From assembly GCA_029856365.1 (NCBI GenBank), contig JAHQWW010000008.1, positions 1-64,000 on the forward strand: a stretch of 64,000 nucleotides of DNA, read 5' to 3'. A program made the translations under genes and the position numbers. This DNA comes from Candidatus Hodarchaeota archaeon. Its GTDB lineage: Archaea > Asgardarchaeota > Heimdallarchaeia > Hodarchaeales > Hodarchaeaceae. Shown here piece after piece: positions 1 through 9,341 of the stretch (positions are counted from its first letter, which is position 1; every line of letters starts with the position of its first letter). The notes below the pieces were generated by a model. It was not told where the DNA came from. It worked only from the letters and a program-made list of their open reading frames with translations, and did not search any database.

Positions 1-359
1 CCCGCCTCTAATCCGAGATCAAAATCACCTTTGTAATTTTTCGAGAATTTGACACCCCAAGAGGCTAGTTCTTGGATACGATCAGGTGCAGAAGAAATAA
101 TTTGCCGAGCGACTATTGAATGGCAGAGGCCATCGCCCACTGTCATTGTATCCTGTAAGTGAGTGTCAAAAGAATCCTCTAATGAAAATACTGAAGCTAT
201 CCCTGCTTGAGCTAGCGCAGTAGCACAATCAGACAAAAAAGTCTTAGTTAAAACTACTACTTTCCCGAATCCAGCAACTTTGAGAGCAAGTGATAAGCCA
301 GCGATTCCAGAACCAATAATTAATACGTCACATTTCACTTCAGGATCTTCAATTTCCAA
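1..359 (-). CDS. nadB: L-aspartate oxidase, N-terminal part (cut by window edge)
   Basis: The visible N-terminal 119 codons start with a dinucleotide-binding fold (DVLIIGSGIAGLSLAL) followed by a TKTFLSDCATALAQAGIAS segment. This pattern is typical of L-aspartate oxidase and related succinate dehydrogenase/fumarate reductase flavoproteins. The enzyme makes iminoaspartate for de novo NAD synthesis. The start is taken as a TTG because an in-frame stop lies just upstream and a GGATGAGG ribosome-binding site sits about 6 nt before it. The C-terminal catalytic part lies outside the window, so a fumarate reductase flavoprotein is not fully excluded. Confidence 0.82.
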   Translation of the reverse strand, partial: MEIEDPEVKCDVLIIGSGIAGLSLALKVAGFGKVVVLTKTFLSDCATALAQAGIASVFSLEDSFDTHLQDTMTVGDGLCHSIVARQIISSAPDRIQELASWGVKFSKNYKGDFDLGLEA

Positions 360-537
360 GAGAACCTCATCCTCTTAAGGAAAATAACAGTAACAAGGTA
401 AGAAATTAACACATATTCACATAAACTTTATATCGTTCTCATATCTTATAATAAATCGCTAAAACTGATGGTGAAAGCCAAGAAAGAGGAAGAAAAATAA
501 CACAAAACCTTTCTGGATACTTGTCGTTTCTAGGCTA

Positions 538-921
538 ATGATGATTTGGGGAGGAGTTGGGTACTGGACTGGTTCAGGAGCCATCGGAATAATTGGTAAT
601 TTCATTATTGACTATTTTCTAGTAACCAATCCAACCTTAGTCTGGTTCATCCGCTTTTTTGTATGGGGTTGTGCAATTTTTGGAGCTTTGGGTGGATTTT
701 CGGTAATTTTAAGTTCCATCTTCATCTATAGGGAGCATGTGACATCAAGTAAATTTATTGTAGGGTTAGGAGCAGGTGTGGGTTTGATTAGTTTTGTGTT
801 TCTGGTGATTATTGTAGCATTAATGGGATTATGGGCTATTCTAGGAGTATTATGGGTACTAAGTAAAAATATAGGCTGGATGGGGGTTGTACTTAGCATT
901 TTTAGCAGAATGAAAGTTTAA
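538..921 (+). CDS. Small polytopic membrane protein of unknown function
   Basis: This 127-residue protein is almost entirely hydrophobic and glycine-rich, with about four membrane segments (roughly residues 8-29, 35-63, 72-96 and 97-120) and a short basic C-terminus. I do not recognise the family. The first possible starts are tandem ATG codons at 538 and 541, because an in-frame stop lies at 472 and no start codon lies between. No strong ribosome-binding site is visible. It lies divergent to nadB with a 178-base gap. It could be a real small integral membrane protein or a fragment of one. Confidence 0.5.
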   Translation: MMIWGGVGYWTGSGAIGIIGNFIIDYFLVTNPTLVWFIRFFVWGCAIFGALGGFSVILSSIFIYREHVTSSKFIVGLGAGVGLISFVFLVIIVALMGLWAILGVLWVLSKNIGWMGVVLSIFSRMKV

Positions 922-1242
922 TAATTGAGGAACCCATCATATAATCGCTCTAAATCCTTTAAGATTATCTAATTTATTTAAGGAGTCTATGAAGATCTGA
1001 TAAAGAGAAGGAAGAAGATAGAATACTAAATATGTTTTCTTTCAGTTTCTTTCACTATTAAAATTGCGACAATTGAGAATATAAAAACCACATATGTAAA
1101 ACCTGGTCAATAATTTCAGTAATATCGGCATCCATTTCCCCTAATGTTTAGGTACCGTCTTCACGACAATTAATAGATCATGGAATTTATCAGCAATTTC
1201 TGAGGAGAAGCTAAAACCACGAGAAAGGATATAGATATTAGT
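922..1242. other. Intergenic stretch with no confident gene
   Basis: No intact gene is visible in this 321-base AT-rich stretch. On the minus strand two short open stretches in different frames (about 1150-1240 and 1058-1150) read like protein (for example EIADKFHDLLIVVKT, then EMDADITEIIDQVLHM). This might be a frameshifted remnant downstream of the amidohydrolase gene. The similarity to any family is too weak to call it a pseudogene. Confidence 0.3.
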
Positions 1243-2718
1243 TTACGCTCTCTCACTAATTCCTGTTGTGTTCTCGGGTCTAGTACGCCTTTTAAACTCA
1301 TAAAACTTCTCTGATAATTCTTGTACTTGCTGAATAATCTCTTGAACGTTTAAAAACATAAATAGATAATCATTAATGAGAATTTTCCCGTTAGAAATCA
1401 CATATCGAATTTCATTACCATTTGCAGCCCAAATCAAATTTTCTACCACATTGTCTAAGCGTGTTGGGGTTAAATTAGGAGCAGAAAGATCAACAACTAT
1501 TATATCTGCTAGTTTCCCTGGTTCTAATGAACCCGTATTAAACCCTAAGATTTGAGCTGGAATTATAGTTATTCGTTCAAGAACATCCTGAGCGGTCATC
1601 AGAGAAGCATCTTGATGAAGAGCTTTTTGATATTGAGCTGCTACGCGAGCAGCGTTAATAATATTTTGATTATCGGCACTTCCAGATCCATCAGTCGAAA
1701 TTGCAAATTCAATCCCTCTTCTTTTGAATTCTTGTATGGGAGGCATACCTGAACCAAGAATAGTGTTTGCTAGAGGATTATGTACAACTTTAGTTTGAGT
1801 TTGGGCTAGAATCTGTAGATCATTGTGCGTAGTATGCACCTGATGAGCAATAAAAGTATTTTCATCGAAAAAGCTAATAGAATGTCCATATTCTACTGGT
1901 GTCATCCTGTATTTTTCTGTGAACCACCTTGTTGTGGCAGATTCTTCACTAGAATGAATATGAATTAAGGAATTGTGGTCTTGAGCCCATTTTTTTAGTA
2001 TTCTTAGAAGTTCTGGTCCATTTGAGAAAAATTGATCAGGTCCAGGAATAATCTTAATATCTACTGAATCTTTATACTTCTCATTTAATTTATCAAGTCT
2101 CTCTACAGCGATTATAGCTGGCTTATCTAGTATTCTTGGGTCATAATGTCGATCTTGTGACCCTACAGCGATCATGATTTTTGTTCCAGCCATTTGGTTT
2201 GCTTCAACTAGTTCATCTACGTGATATTTATTGAAATTGCAATGATGAACCAAAGCAGTAGTTATTCCATGCTGTAGGTCATCTATTCGGGCTTTAAGGT
2301 AAGTTATTAGATAAGGTGACTTGCCAAAATGCTTCGTCAAACTCTCTTCTTCAGAGTGTAAAAAACCTGTAAATAAATTCACTGCTGAATCGAGCCAGGT
2401 AGTTAGGGGAACATCTTTGGCAATTCCAATAATAGGTGATTCGTGATCGTGACCATGGGCTTTAACAAATCCTGGGAGTGCTACTCCATTTATTTGAGGA
2501 ACCTCCCTTTTTTTTATTTCACCTATTGTTGTCCCAATAATCTCAAGTTCTGATCCATACGTATCAATAATTTCCTGACCTCTTTGATCATCGAAGTGAC
2601 CAACTTCTTTAATATGCTGTCCTTCAGTGAGAATGAACCCATCTGTTATTCGAGTATCACGTCCTAATACATTGGAAAGAGGCAAGAGAAATTTAGTTCT
2701 AAGCAATTTATACTTCAT
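1243..2718 (-). CDS. Amidohydrolase of the deaminase/chlorohydrolase superfamily (SsnA/TrzN-like)
   Basis: A metal-dependent hydrolase of about 491 residues, built like cytosine/guanine deaminases and atrazine chlorohydrolases. Visible features are the N-terminal composite domain, the metal-binding HxH in GFVKAHGHDHES (residues 88 and 90), a VPLTTWLD loop typical of this subgroup, HIHSSEE, AHQVHTTHND, and the catalytic aspartate in STDGSGSADN (Asp343). The likely reaction is hydrolytic deamination of a purine- or pyrimidine-like ring; the exact substrate cannot be read from sequence. The ATG at 2718 is preferred over an upstream ATG because the extra 33 residues look like non-coding sequence. 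It is divergent from the hydantoinase gene with a gap of about 165 bases, which suggests a shared catabolic role. Confidence 0.85.
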   Translation of the reverse strand: MKYKLLRTKFLLPLSNVLGRDTRITDGFILTEGQHIKEVGHFDDQRGQEIIDTYGSELEIIGTTIGEIKKREVPQINGVALPGFVKAHGHDHESPIIGIAKDVPLTTWLDSAVNLFTGFLHSEEESLTKHFGKSPYLITYLKARIDDLQHGITTALVHHCNFNKYHVDELVEANQMAGTKIMIAVGSQDRHYDPRILDKPAIIAVERLDKLNEKYKDSVDIKIIPGPDQFFSNGPELLRILKKWAQDHNSLIHIHSSEESATTRWFTEKYRMTPVEYGHSISFFDENTFIAHQVHTTHNDLQILAQTQTKVVHNPLANTILGSGMPPIQEFKRRGIEFAISTDGSGSADNQNIINAARVAAQYQKALHQDASLMTAQDVLERITIIPAQILGFNTGSLEPGKLADIIVVDLSAPNLTPTRLDNVVENLIWAANGNEIRYVISNGKILINDYLFMFLNVQEIIQQVQELSEKFYEFKRRTRPENTTGISERA

Positions 2719-2883
2719 TTGTTCACAAACCTGAAACAAGGCTCGATTTATTAAGCGATGTATTTGTATTCTCTGACAATAAGAAAGGAAAAAATATTGA
2801 AAAAGTTTGAGCTCCAAACTTAGTAAACAAGTAGAAATCTTGAGATTACGAAGTTAATTAATTTTTCATTGGATGAATAAGAA

Positions 2884-4251
2884 TTGGATCTTATTATTAA
2901 GAATGGAACCCTTGTAGATAGCATTAGATGCTATCAGGCAAACTTAGCTATTGCAGAAGGAAAAATTAGGGCTATTTTCCTAGGTAATAAGAACTATAAA
3001 GCAGAAAAAGTTGTTGATGCTGAGAAAAAAATGGTTTTTCCTGGTTTAGTTGATTCTCATGTTCATTTTCAACTTCAAGATATGGGGAAAATCATCTCAA
3101 CTGACAACTTTGCTTCAGGAACAAAAGCTGCTGCCTGTGGAGGAGTGACGACTATAATTGATTTTGCTGATCAAATGCGAGGGGAGTCTCCTCTAAAAAG
3201 CTTTTATGAACGTAAAAAAGATGCAGATTCGCAGGTGGCTATCGACTATAGTCTACATGTCTCAAAGACTGACACCAAATTTCTAGATGAGATTCCGACT
3301 CTTATTTCCGAGGGAGTGACAAGCTTTAAATTTTTCACAACCTATAGCTGGCGAAATCTTGATCTTGATGATGCAGAATTATTAGTTTTGTTTCGTGAGG
3401 TTAAGAAATGTCGAGGAATGGTTATGGGCCATTGTGAAAATGATGACATGGTTATTCGCAACATAAATAGCCTTATTCAGGCAGGAAAAACTGATCCTAT
3501 TTTTCATGCCCATTCACGCCCTCATATTGCAGAGGAAGAAGCTATTCAACGAGTGCTACTTTTTACCAAAAAAACTGGTGTTAAGCTTCATCTAGCTCAT
3601 CTTACTACAAAAGAAGGAAGTGACCTATTATCCCAAGCTAAAAAACAGGGTTTGAATGTCACAGGGGAGACCTGTCCTCACTATTTACTTTTAAATGAGA
3701 GAGAGTACAAAGGTTCAGAAGGATATTTGAATCTGATGTCACCACCTCTTCGTCATGCCAAAGACCAACAAGCATTAATGAAACGAGTGCAAGATGGAAC
3801 AATTGATCAGATCATTACCGATCATTGTGAATTTTCACGTAAGAGTAAAGGAGATGGTAACTTCCCTTTTCATCAAGTTTTAAATGGAATTCCAGGAATC
3901 GAAACCTCCTTGCCCCTTATGCATGATTTTTTAATTAATAAGCAAAAATTAACTTACCCTCAACTAATATCTCTAATGTCAACTAAACCAGCTCAGATAT
4001 TTGGTCTTTATCCTCAAAAAGGGAGTTTGATGGTTGGAACAGATGCTGATCTTGTCATTTTTGATCCAAATGTTGAAAGAACAATCACTCCAGAAATACT
4101 TCATTATTCCATTGATTGGAACCCTTACAGTGGACTGAAGGTTGAAGGATGGCCCGTTATGACCATACTTCGCGGAAAAATTCTTTACGAAAAAGGAAAC
4201 TTTGTTGGGCCGCACAATAAAGGAAAATTTTTGAAATGTTCAATTAGATAG
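2884..4251 (+). CDS. hyuA: Dihydropyrimidinase / D-hydantoinase family cyclic amidohydrolase
   Basis: At 455 residues this matches the usual length of dihydropyrimidinases. The binuclear metal site is complete: HVH (His59, His61), the carboxylated lysine in TSFKFFTTYS (Lys149), His183 in GHCEN, His239 in LAHL, and Asp313 in TDHCEFS. The ETCPHYL and GIPGIETSLPLM segments are family hallmarks. It would open a cyclic ureide or hydantoin ring to an N-carbamoyl compound in the cytoplasm. It starts at a TTG with only a weak upstream purine stretch. Its divergent neighbour is another amidohydrolase, and carbamate kinase and YgeW-type genes follow within 10 kb, which points to purine or pyrimidine catabolism. 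Allantoinase is the main alternative. Confidence 0.9.
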   Translation: MDLIIKNGTLVDSIRCYQANLAIAEGKIRAIFLGNKNYKAEKVVDAEKKMVFPGLVDSHVHFQLQDMGKIISTDNFASGTKAAACGGVTTIIDFADQMRGESPLKSFYERKKDADSQVAIDYSLHVSKTDTKFLDEIPTLISEGVTSFKFFTTYSWRNLDLDDAELLVLFREVKKCRGMVMGHCENDDMVIRNINSLIQAGKTDPIFHAHSRPHIAEEEAIQRVLLFTKKTGVKLHLAHLTTKEGSDLLSQAKKQGLNVTGETCPHYLLLNEREYKGSEGYLNLMSPPLRHAKDQQALMKRVQDGTIDQIITDHCEFSRKSKGDGNFPFHQVLNGIPGIETSLPLMHDFLINKQKLTYPQLISLMSTKPAQIFGLYPQKGSLMVGTDADLVIFDPNVERTITPEILHYSIDWNPYSGLKVEGWPVMTILRGKILYEKGNFVGPHNKGKFLKCSIR

Positions 4252-4395
4252 ATATCTGTCGCCAGTGTTAAGATCTTCTGATGTAATAATGGCCTGAATG
4301 GGATTTTAGTAGCCTAGAAATGCTTAATTTTATCAAAATAGAATCCTAGACTTGGTAAAAAATTAATGCTATTTCAATAAAAAAGGTATTTTGAG

Positions 4396-4557
4396 ATGAA
4401 ACATCCAAAACAATCACGAAATGACTTACGTACATGTCCAAATTGTAAAAAATCCTTTGCACTTTCTTATGCTAGAGCCTTCGGATGTAAAGGATGCTCA
4501 CAAAGTTATCTCACTTGCGGTTATGTGAAATGTCCTTTCTGTAGTCATGAATTTTGA
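4396..4557 (+). CDS. Small zinc-ribbon protein
   Basis: A 53-residue protein with three CxxC knuckles: RTCPNCKK, FGCKGCSQ and VKCPFCSH, plus a single Cys in between. This is enough for two zinc sites, like small nucleic-acid-binding zinc ribbons. The function is unknown. It ends 7 bases from the convergent stop of the transglutaminase-like gene. The start ATG has a weak TTTGAG upstream. The regular cysteine spacing is the main evidence that it is a real gene. Confidence 0.6.
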   Translation: MKHPKQSRNDLRTCPNCKKSFALSYARAFGCKGCSQSYLTCGYVKCPFCSHEF

Positions 4558-4564
4558 AAATAAC

Positions 4565-5419
4565 TTAATCCAAATAAAGGGGGGAAATGATTGGTTCAGG
4601 ACGGTGCCACTCATAAATTACATTAGTAGAATGCTTCGTTTGAATCTGGTAATCTGGAAGAGCAGGATTAAATTCCTCAATCTTCAGTATAATATAATTG
4701 ATGTTATGATCTCCTAAGTTGTTCAATGCTACATCAATAGTAACCCAATCCATTTTGGGAGAATAAATCTCTCCCCAGGCATGTGCTTCAACCAATGTTC
4801 CTTGCTTCTGAATATAGTAACCGGTCAATCGTCTACTCGGGATTCCACGTTTTCGTGCTAATGTTATGAAAAGATCTGAAAATTCATCACAATCACCAAT
4901 TTCGGAGAGGTAAGCCTGATAAGCTCCTAATCTTTCTTCTTGAAATTCACAAACTTTAATTTTTGCTCTGATATATTGATAAGCCATTTGTACCCATAAA
5001 GAAAGATCATCTGTACCAAACCATTCATGATCAGACATATTAAAGATGGTCGATGACTTGATAGGCCAGTATTTAGAGCTTTCATTGTATTTTGATTTGA
5101 TAGTTGCAGGAATATCTGATATTTTTCCCCAATCATCTCCTAGGTTAATGAAAGAAGTTGTAGGAAAAATAGAGCTAATCCTATCCAAAGAAATTATCCC
5201 TTTAGTTTGAACTTTCTGCTGAAAAAGGAAAAAAGAATTGATTCCTTTTCTTTTTATTTTACACTGTGAAGGAAATTTATCAATACGCACAGATTGACGA
5301 TAATTAGGATAGTGAAAGAACTTCAAACGAATTGATGGTGAACCAGTCTTAGCCCGATATAACAGTTGCTCCTGATGATGGATTTTCCAACCTGAGATTT
5401 CATGAGACCCATCCATCAT
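4565..5419 (-). CDS. Transglutaminase-like superfamily protein
   Basis: A 284-residue protein with the papain-like catalytic triad of the transglutaminase-like fold: Cys177 in GDCDEFS, His213 in EAHAWGEIY, and Asp229 (or Asp224) in WVTIDVALN. The N-terminal about 120 residues are a beta-rich domain of unknown role, as is common in archaeal members. Such proteins are usually cysteine peptidases or amide hydrolases, and the substrate here is unknown. There is no signal peptide, so it is probably cytoplasmic. Two ATGs (5419, 5416) follow an AAAGGG ribosome-binding site. Confidence 0.85.
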   Translation of the reverse strand: MMDGSHEISGWKIHHQEQLLYRAKTGSPSIRLKFFHYPNYRQSVRIDKFPSQCKIKRKGINSFFLFQQKVQTKGIISLDRISSIFPTTSFINLGDDWGKISDIPATIKSKYNESSKYWPIKSSTIFNMSDHEWFGTDDLSLWVQMAYQYIRAKIKVCEFQEERLGAYQAYLSEIGDCDEFSDLFITLARKRGIPSRRLTGYYIQKQGTLVEAHAWGEIYSPKMDWVTIDVALNNLGDHNINYIILKIEEFNPALPDYQIQTKHSTNVIYEWHRPEPIISPLYLD

Positions 5420-5506
5420 AAATACCCTTTAATTGTCTCGATTGTGTTTTTGAATCAGAAAAGCTTTAAATAACTTCTTTATTCTCATACAAAGAGTTGT
5501 CTGAAC

Positions 5507-5977
5507 TTGGAAGACGTAATTCAGCGGAAAAACTCCCAAGGGGTCTATATATTAGTTTTTGAAATAGTCCATTCTCTTTTAATTGATATAAGGAGATTCA
5601 AATGGCTGTTGAAACCAGGATTTTATCTTTATTTCGGATCTGCTCTAGGAAAAACCTCAACTTCTTTAGAGAAACGGTTAGCTCGTCATTTTAACAACCA
5701 AAAGAAAATTTTTTGGCATATTGATTATATAACTTCCCAATCAGATGTTAAAATGATTAATGCATATTATACCACGAAAACTGGAATAACTGAATGTTCA
5801 GCTCTCCAGGGATTTGAACAAAACTTCCAAAATACAGAAATTATTTTAAAATTCGGTTCATCTGATTGCAAGACGAAATGTGGAGGCCATTTGGTATTCC
5901 TTTCAAACAATCGGGCTGTTTTGATTGATCTTGCCAATTATTTCAATTTAAGGGGGTGGTTCTTGCACAAGGATTAG
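5507..5977 (+). CDS. GIY-YIG-related Uri superfamily protein (DUF123)
   Basis: A 156-residue protein of the DUF123 branch of the GIY-YIG nuclease superfamily. The GVYILVFEI strand, the KPGFYLYFGSALG segment (the GIY-YIG equivalent), LARHF, WHIDYI, the glutamate in ECSALQ and the GSSDCKTKCGGHLVF tail are all present. Members occur alone or fused to endonuclease III, and are presumed DNA repair or recombination nucleases. It starts at a TTG, with no ATG available before the conserved core. It is divergent from the transglutaminase-like gene. Confidence 0.8.
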   Translation: MEDVIQRKNSQGVYILVFEIVHSLLIDIRRFKWLLKPGFYLYFGSALGKTSTSLEKRLARHFNNQKKIFWHIDYITSQSDVKMINAYYTTKTGITECSALQGFEQNFQNTEIILKFGSSDCKTKCGGHLVFLSNNRAVLIDLANYFNLRGWFLHKD

Positions 5978-6202
5978 TTGGTTTGTTCCTTCCCATGTTC
6001 CTTAGGCTTATCTTCATTTCAATGAGTACAAAATCCCTGAGAGGATCTATAAAATTTCACATCATTTTTAAATCAACTTTCTTATTTTAAATTGGTATAA
6101 ATCTTAATCCCATTTTATGATAGTTTAGTCATTTTGTGAATCTAACTCCGCCAAAATTTAATAAATCCTGTATTCTACCAATCTCTAAAGAGAGGTATAA
6201 AA

Positions 6203-7006
6203 TTGCCTTGGCCTTTTAGAAAAAAAAAGAAGAAGAATTTACCTGAACCTCCTTCTTTCTCTAAACAAGAAGATTCACCTTTTTCAGAACCTCCAAAAGA
6301 ATTTCTCCCCCCTCCTTCCCGAGAGATATCGATCCACGAAAGGCCACCAATCCATAAGGTCCCCCCAATCCACGAAGGACCTCCGATTTATGAAGGACCA
6401 CCAAGACAATCACCTCCGACAGATGTTTCCAAGCCTTCAGGCCTCCCGCCACCTCCACCTTTCCCAGGAAAAAGTCCCTCACAACCATCTCTCAGCTCTG
6501 AACAACCCAGTAAAACTCCACTTTTTGATGATGAGATTACAGATGAAATTCATGCTGAATTACGACAAAGAGCTTTTGGATCAAGCATGAGAAAAGTTCC
6601 TGAAAGAAAAGCTGTATCTATATCGACTGAAGAGCTCGCAAAACAACGACTTCGAGCTTCAAAACAAGAATATATTGAAGCAGGTAATAAGCACCTTGAA
6701 TTAAACTTTTTTGATAATGCTGCAATTAATTACGCATGTGCCGTTCTCTGTGATTTAATAGTAGAAGGTTGGCAATCAGCTCGCCAAACAATGTTGAAAT
6801 TAACTTCTAGAATACCCTCCGCGGTTGTGGAGAAGAGCTTTTTTGATAATGTCCGACTTCTACTTGAAGCAATCCGTACGAAGAATTCCACCTTTTTGAC
6901 CCGTGCTGAACAGGCCATACAAAAGAATATGAAACATCTCTACCCAGAAGATGCGGCCATGGTAGAAAAAGCGATAAAAACAGCCAGAACTCACTTTGGA
7001 TATTGA
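6203..7006 (+). CDS. Proline-rich protein with helical C-terminal domain
   Basis: 267 residues in two parts. Residues 1-110 begin with a basic patch (FRKKKKKN) and are then disordered and rich in proline, with FLPPPS at 34-39, an imperfect repeat of PPIHEGPP/PPIYEGPP around 48-67, and LPPPPPFPGK at 81-90. Residues 110-267 are helical and resemble TPR-like bundles, but I cannot name the family. Start TTG at 6203 follows a good GAGAGG ribosome-binding site. The proline motifs resemble profilin- and EVH1-binding sites of eukaryotic actin regulators, and Asgard archaea have profilins. A role as a cytoskeletal scaffold is only a hypothesis. Confidence 0.7.
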   Translation: MPWPFRKKKKKNLPEPPSFSKQEDSPFSEPPKEFLPPPSREISIHERPPIHKVPPIHEGPPIYEGPPRQSPPTDVSKPSGLPPPPPFPGKSPSQPSLSSEQPSKTPLFDDEITDEIHAELRQRAFGSSMRKVPERKAVSISTEELAKQRLRASKQEYIEAGNKHLELNFFDNAAINYACAVLCDLIVEGWQSARQTMLKLTSRIPSAVVEKSFFDNVRLLLEAIRTKNSTFLTRAEQAIQKNMKHLYPEDAAMVEKAIKTARTHFGY

Positions 7007-7178
7007 GCTTTGAAAAATCTTTCATTAATATACAAATTATTTCATTAATACACAGATTATTATACCTCAATTTTCCAATATTAAGCATATGGTTTAAGTA
7101 TTAAACACAACACTTAATTTACTCTTCAATTAAAAAATTGGAACAGAAAAATAAATAGCTCAAGCTAATTCCTTGAAA

Positions 7179-8228
7179 TTATAAGCCTCCTATTGTTAAA
7201 GCCATGATGGCTTTTTGCACATGTAAGCGATTTTCTGCAACGTCATAAATGCATGATCTTGATCCTGAGGCGACCTCGTCAGTAACCTCATGCCCTCTAT
7301 CAATTGGCATAGGATGCGTGAAGATTGCATTGTCCGTTAACGCCATTTTCTTTGAATCACAAATCCAATCGGGGTATTTCAGAGCCTTCTCAATTTCTTG
7401 TTCCTTCAAAAATTCTCCGTACTGATAGGCTTGAGGACTCATCCAATGACGTGAATACACCACATGAGCTCCCTCGTAGCCTTTTGTAAGATGATTAGTT
7501 GTTTCAAAATGTGTATCGTTCTTATTGCAGTTCTCTTCTGTCCATTTCAGAATTTGAGAATCTAAATCAAACCCTTCAGGAGAAGCAACTGTAACATCCA
7601 TTCCATACCGGGAACCAATTAACATAGCCTCTTGAACAGAACACCAAGAACGAGCAAGAGCACCATGACCCCATGTAACAAGTAGCTTCTTCCCTTGTAA
7701 AGTTCGCCAATTAGGAGGATATTTGGTACCTTTACTGAACCATTCTGACCAACCCATGACATCTGCAAGTCCTTGACAGGGATGATATTTATCATGGGCC
7801 ATTGAAATGATAGGAATTGTTGCCCACTTAGTATATTCTCGAAGGAGATGATCTCCTTGGCCATATGCTCCAACTTTATCCTCAAGAATTCTAATTCCAA
7901 GACCATGGGCATAACGAGACATTACCTGGGCAGCATCTTCTACTGTTTCCCCCGCGGTCTTCTCAGTTTTAAGACGCATAGCTTTTGGTTCAAGAAATTG
8001 GGCATGTCCTCCAAGTTCTGTAGCAGCAACTTCAAAACTCTGTCTTGTTCGCACACTTGGATTATAAAAAAACATAAAGAATGTTTTATGTTGTAATAAA
8101 CTAGTGTAGTGAGGGGAAAACCGTTCCCGCTTCATTCTCCCTGCTAAATCTAGTACTAAGTCTAATTCATGTTTTTCCCAATCTTGGGTACAAATTAAAT
8201 CTCTTCCATATAAATCTGAAAATTCCAT
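7179..8228 (-). CDS. ygeW: YgeW-type carbamoyltransferase, paralogue 1
   Basis: A 349-residue member of the aspartate/ornithine carbamoyltransferase superfamily. The carbamoyl-phosphate loop is SVRTR (58-62), followed by HPCQGLADV (from 149) and a C-terminal HPMPIDRG (305-312) in place of the usual HCLP. These match YgeW-like proteins, not true OTC or ATC. The start at 8228 is chosen because a perfect AGGAGG lies 9 nt upstream. It follows carbamate kinase by 20 nt on the same strand, so the two form an operon. The likely job is phosphorolysis of a carbamoyl compound to carbamoyl phosphate, which carbamate kinase then uses to make ATP. Confidence 0.87.
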   Translation of the reverse strand: MEFSDLYGRDLICTQDWEKHELDLVLDLAGRMKRERFSPHYTSLLQHKTFFMFFYNPSVRTRQSFEVAATELGGHAQFLEPKAMRLKTEKTAGETVEDAAQVMSRYAHGLGIRILEDKVGAYGQGDHLLREYTKWATIPIISMAHDKYHPCQGLADVMGWSEWFSKGTKYPPNWRTLQGKKLLVTWGHGALARSWCSVQEAMLIGSRYGMDVTVASPEGFDLDSQILKWTEENCNKNDTHFETTNHLTKGYEGAHVVYSRHWMSPQAYQYGEFLKEQEIEKALKYPDWICDSKKMALTDNAIFTHPMPIDRGHEVTDEVASGSRSCIYDVAENRLHVQKAIMALTIGGL

Positions 8229-8247
8229 CTTAAGTAGCCTCCTATTC

Positions 8248-9234
8248 TTACGGAATAATAGTGGTTCCTGCTTCTCCATCTAGAGCTGCTGCTGCAAGTT
8301 CAGGGGTGGTTATAACAACTTTTTTCCCTCCATCCTTTAAGAATCGAATTGCAGCTTTTAATTTAGGCCCCATCGATCCTTTTAACTTCTCTCCAAACGC
8401 TCCTTCTGCTAAATACTTTTCAACCTCTACCACAGTCATTCTGTCAATACCAGTCTGCTGTGATGTCTTATAATTCAAATAAACTTTATCTGTATCAGTC
8501 AATATAGCAAATGCTTCCGCTTTCGTATCAATTGCTAATCTCTCTCCAGCTAAATCTTTATCAATAACAGCTTCAACACCTGTAACTGTTCCATCGGGAT
8601 TTTTAATAACAGGGATACCTCCTCCGCCACTGGCAACTAAAATAAAACCAGCTTCTAATAAATCATTAACCTGATCCTTTTCATAAATTTCAATTGGATC
8701 TGGTGATGGGACAACTCGACGATACCCCCTTCCAGCATCTTCAATGATAGTAAAATCAGGATGTTCTTCTTTAATCCGATCAGCCTGTTCACTTGTGTAA
8801 AAAGGCCCGACAGGTTTTGTTGGATTTTGAAACGCTGGATCACCTTGGGACACAACTACTTGTGTAATAATCGTTGCAACTTTGATCTTTTTACTAGGAT
8901 CCAACCGACTAGGAGGACCCTCAGTCAGTAATAAATTTCCAAGGATATTCTGAATGAGATACCCGATCTGTCCTTGGGTCATGGCCACCGCGATATCGTC
9001 AGGCATAACAGGGCGATTATATGGCGAATGAGAACCAGCTTCCATTTGTAACATAAGGTTCCCCACCTGAGGGCCATTACCATGAGTTATCACAATTCTC
9101 CATTTTGGAATGACCTTCATTATTTGTCTTGTGGTTTCTGTGACATTTTCGATCTGTTCCTCTATTGTCCCTCTCTGTTTCCCCTTAATCATGGCATTTC
9201 CACCAAGTGCAATGACAACTAGTGGCTTAAGCAT
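8248..9234 (-). CDS. arcC: Carbamate kinase
   Basis: At 328 residues this is full length for the family. The N-terminal IALGGNAMIKG phosphate-binding segment, THGNGPQVGN, SPDPIEI, and the ASGGGGIPV and LAGERLAIDTKAE segments are all characteristic. It catalyses carbamoyl phosphate + ADP to ATP + carbamate, here most likely in the ATP-forming catabolic direction. An ATG at 9234 follows TGAGGAAT. It is the first gene of a two-gene operon with ygeW paralogue 1. No arginine deiminase is seen in the window, so the classic ADI pathway is not supported locally. Confidence 0.94.
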   Translation of the reverse strand: MLKPLVVIALGGNAMIKGKQRGTIEEQIENVTETTRQIMKVIPKWRIVITHGNGPQVGNLMLQMEAGSHSPYNRPVMPDDIAVAMTQGQIGYLIQNILGNLLLTEGPPSRLDPSKKIKVATIITQVVVSQGDPAFQNPTKPVGPFYTSEQADRIKEEHPDFTIIEDAGRGYRRVVPSPDPIEIYEKDQVNDLLEAGFILVASGGGGIPVIKNPDGTVTGVEAVIDKDLAGERLAIDTKAEAFAILTDTDKVYLNYKTSQQTGIDRMTVVEVEKYLAEGAFGEKLKGSMGPKLKAAIRFLKDGGKKVVITTPELAAAALDGEAGTTIIP

Positions 9235-9341
9235 TTTGATTCCTCAATTTGATGTAGAAATACTAAATAATAATGAAATTGAAAAATATATTTTTTACTT
9301 TAGATATGATTAAAGAGAGTTTTATTAATAAAATCTCAGTT

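Noticed and set aside
1058..1240. Possible frameshifted pseudogene downstream of the first amidohydrolase
   Set aside because: Two short protein-like stretches in different frames are too short and unmatched to be called.
7179..8228. Arginine deiminase pathway OTC
   Set aside because: The carbamoyltransferase motifs (HPCQ, HPMP) fit YgeW better than OTC, and no arginine deiminase is present.
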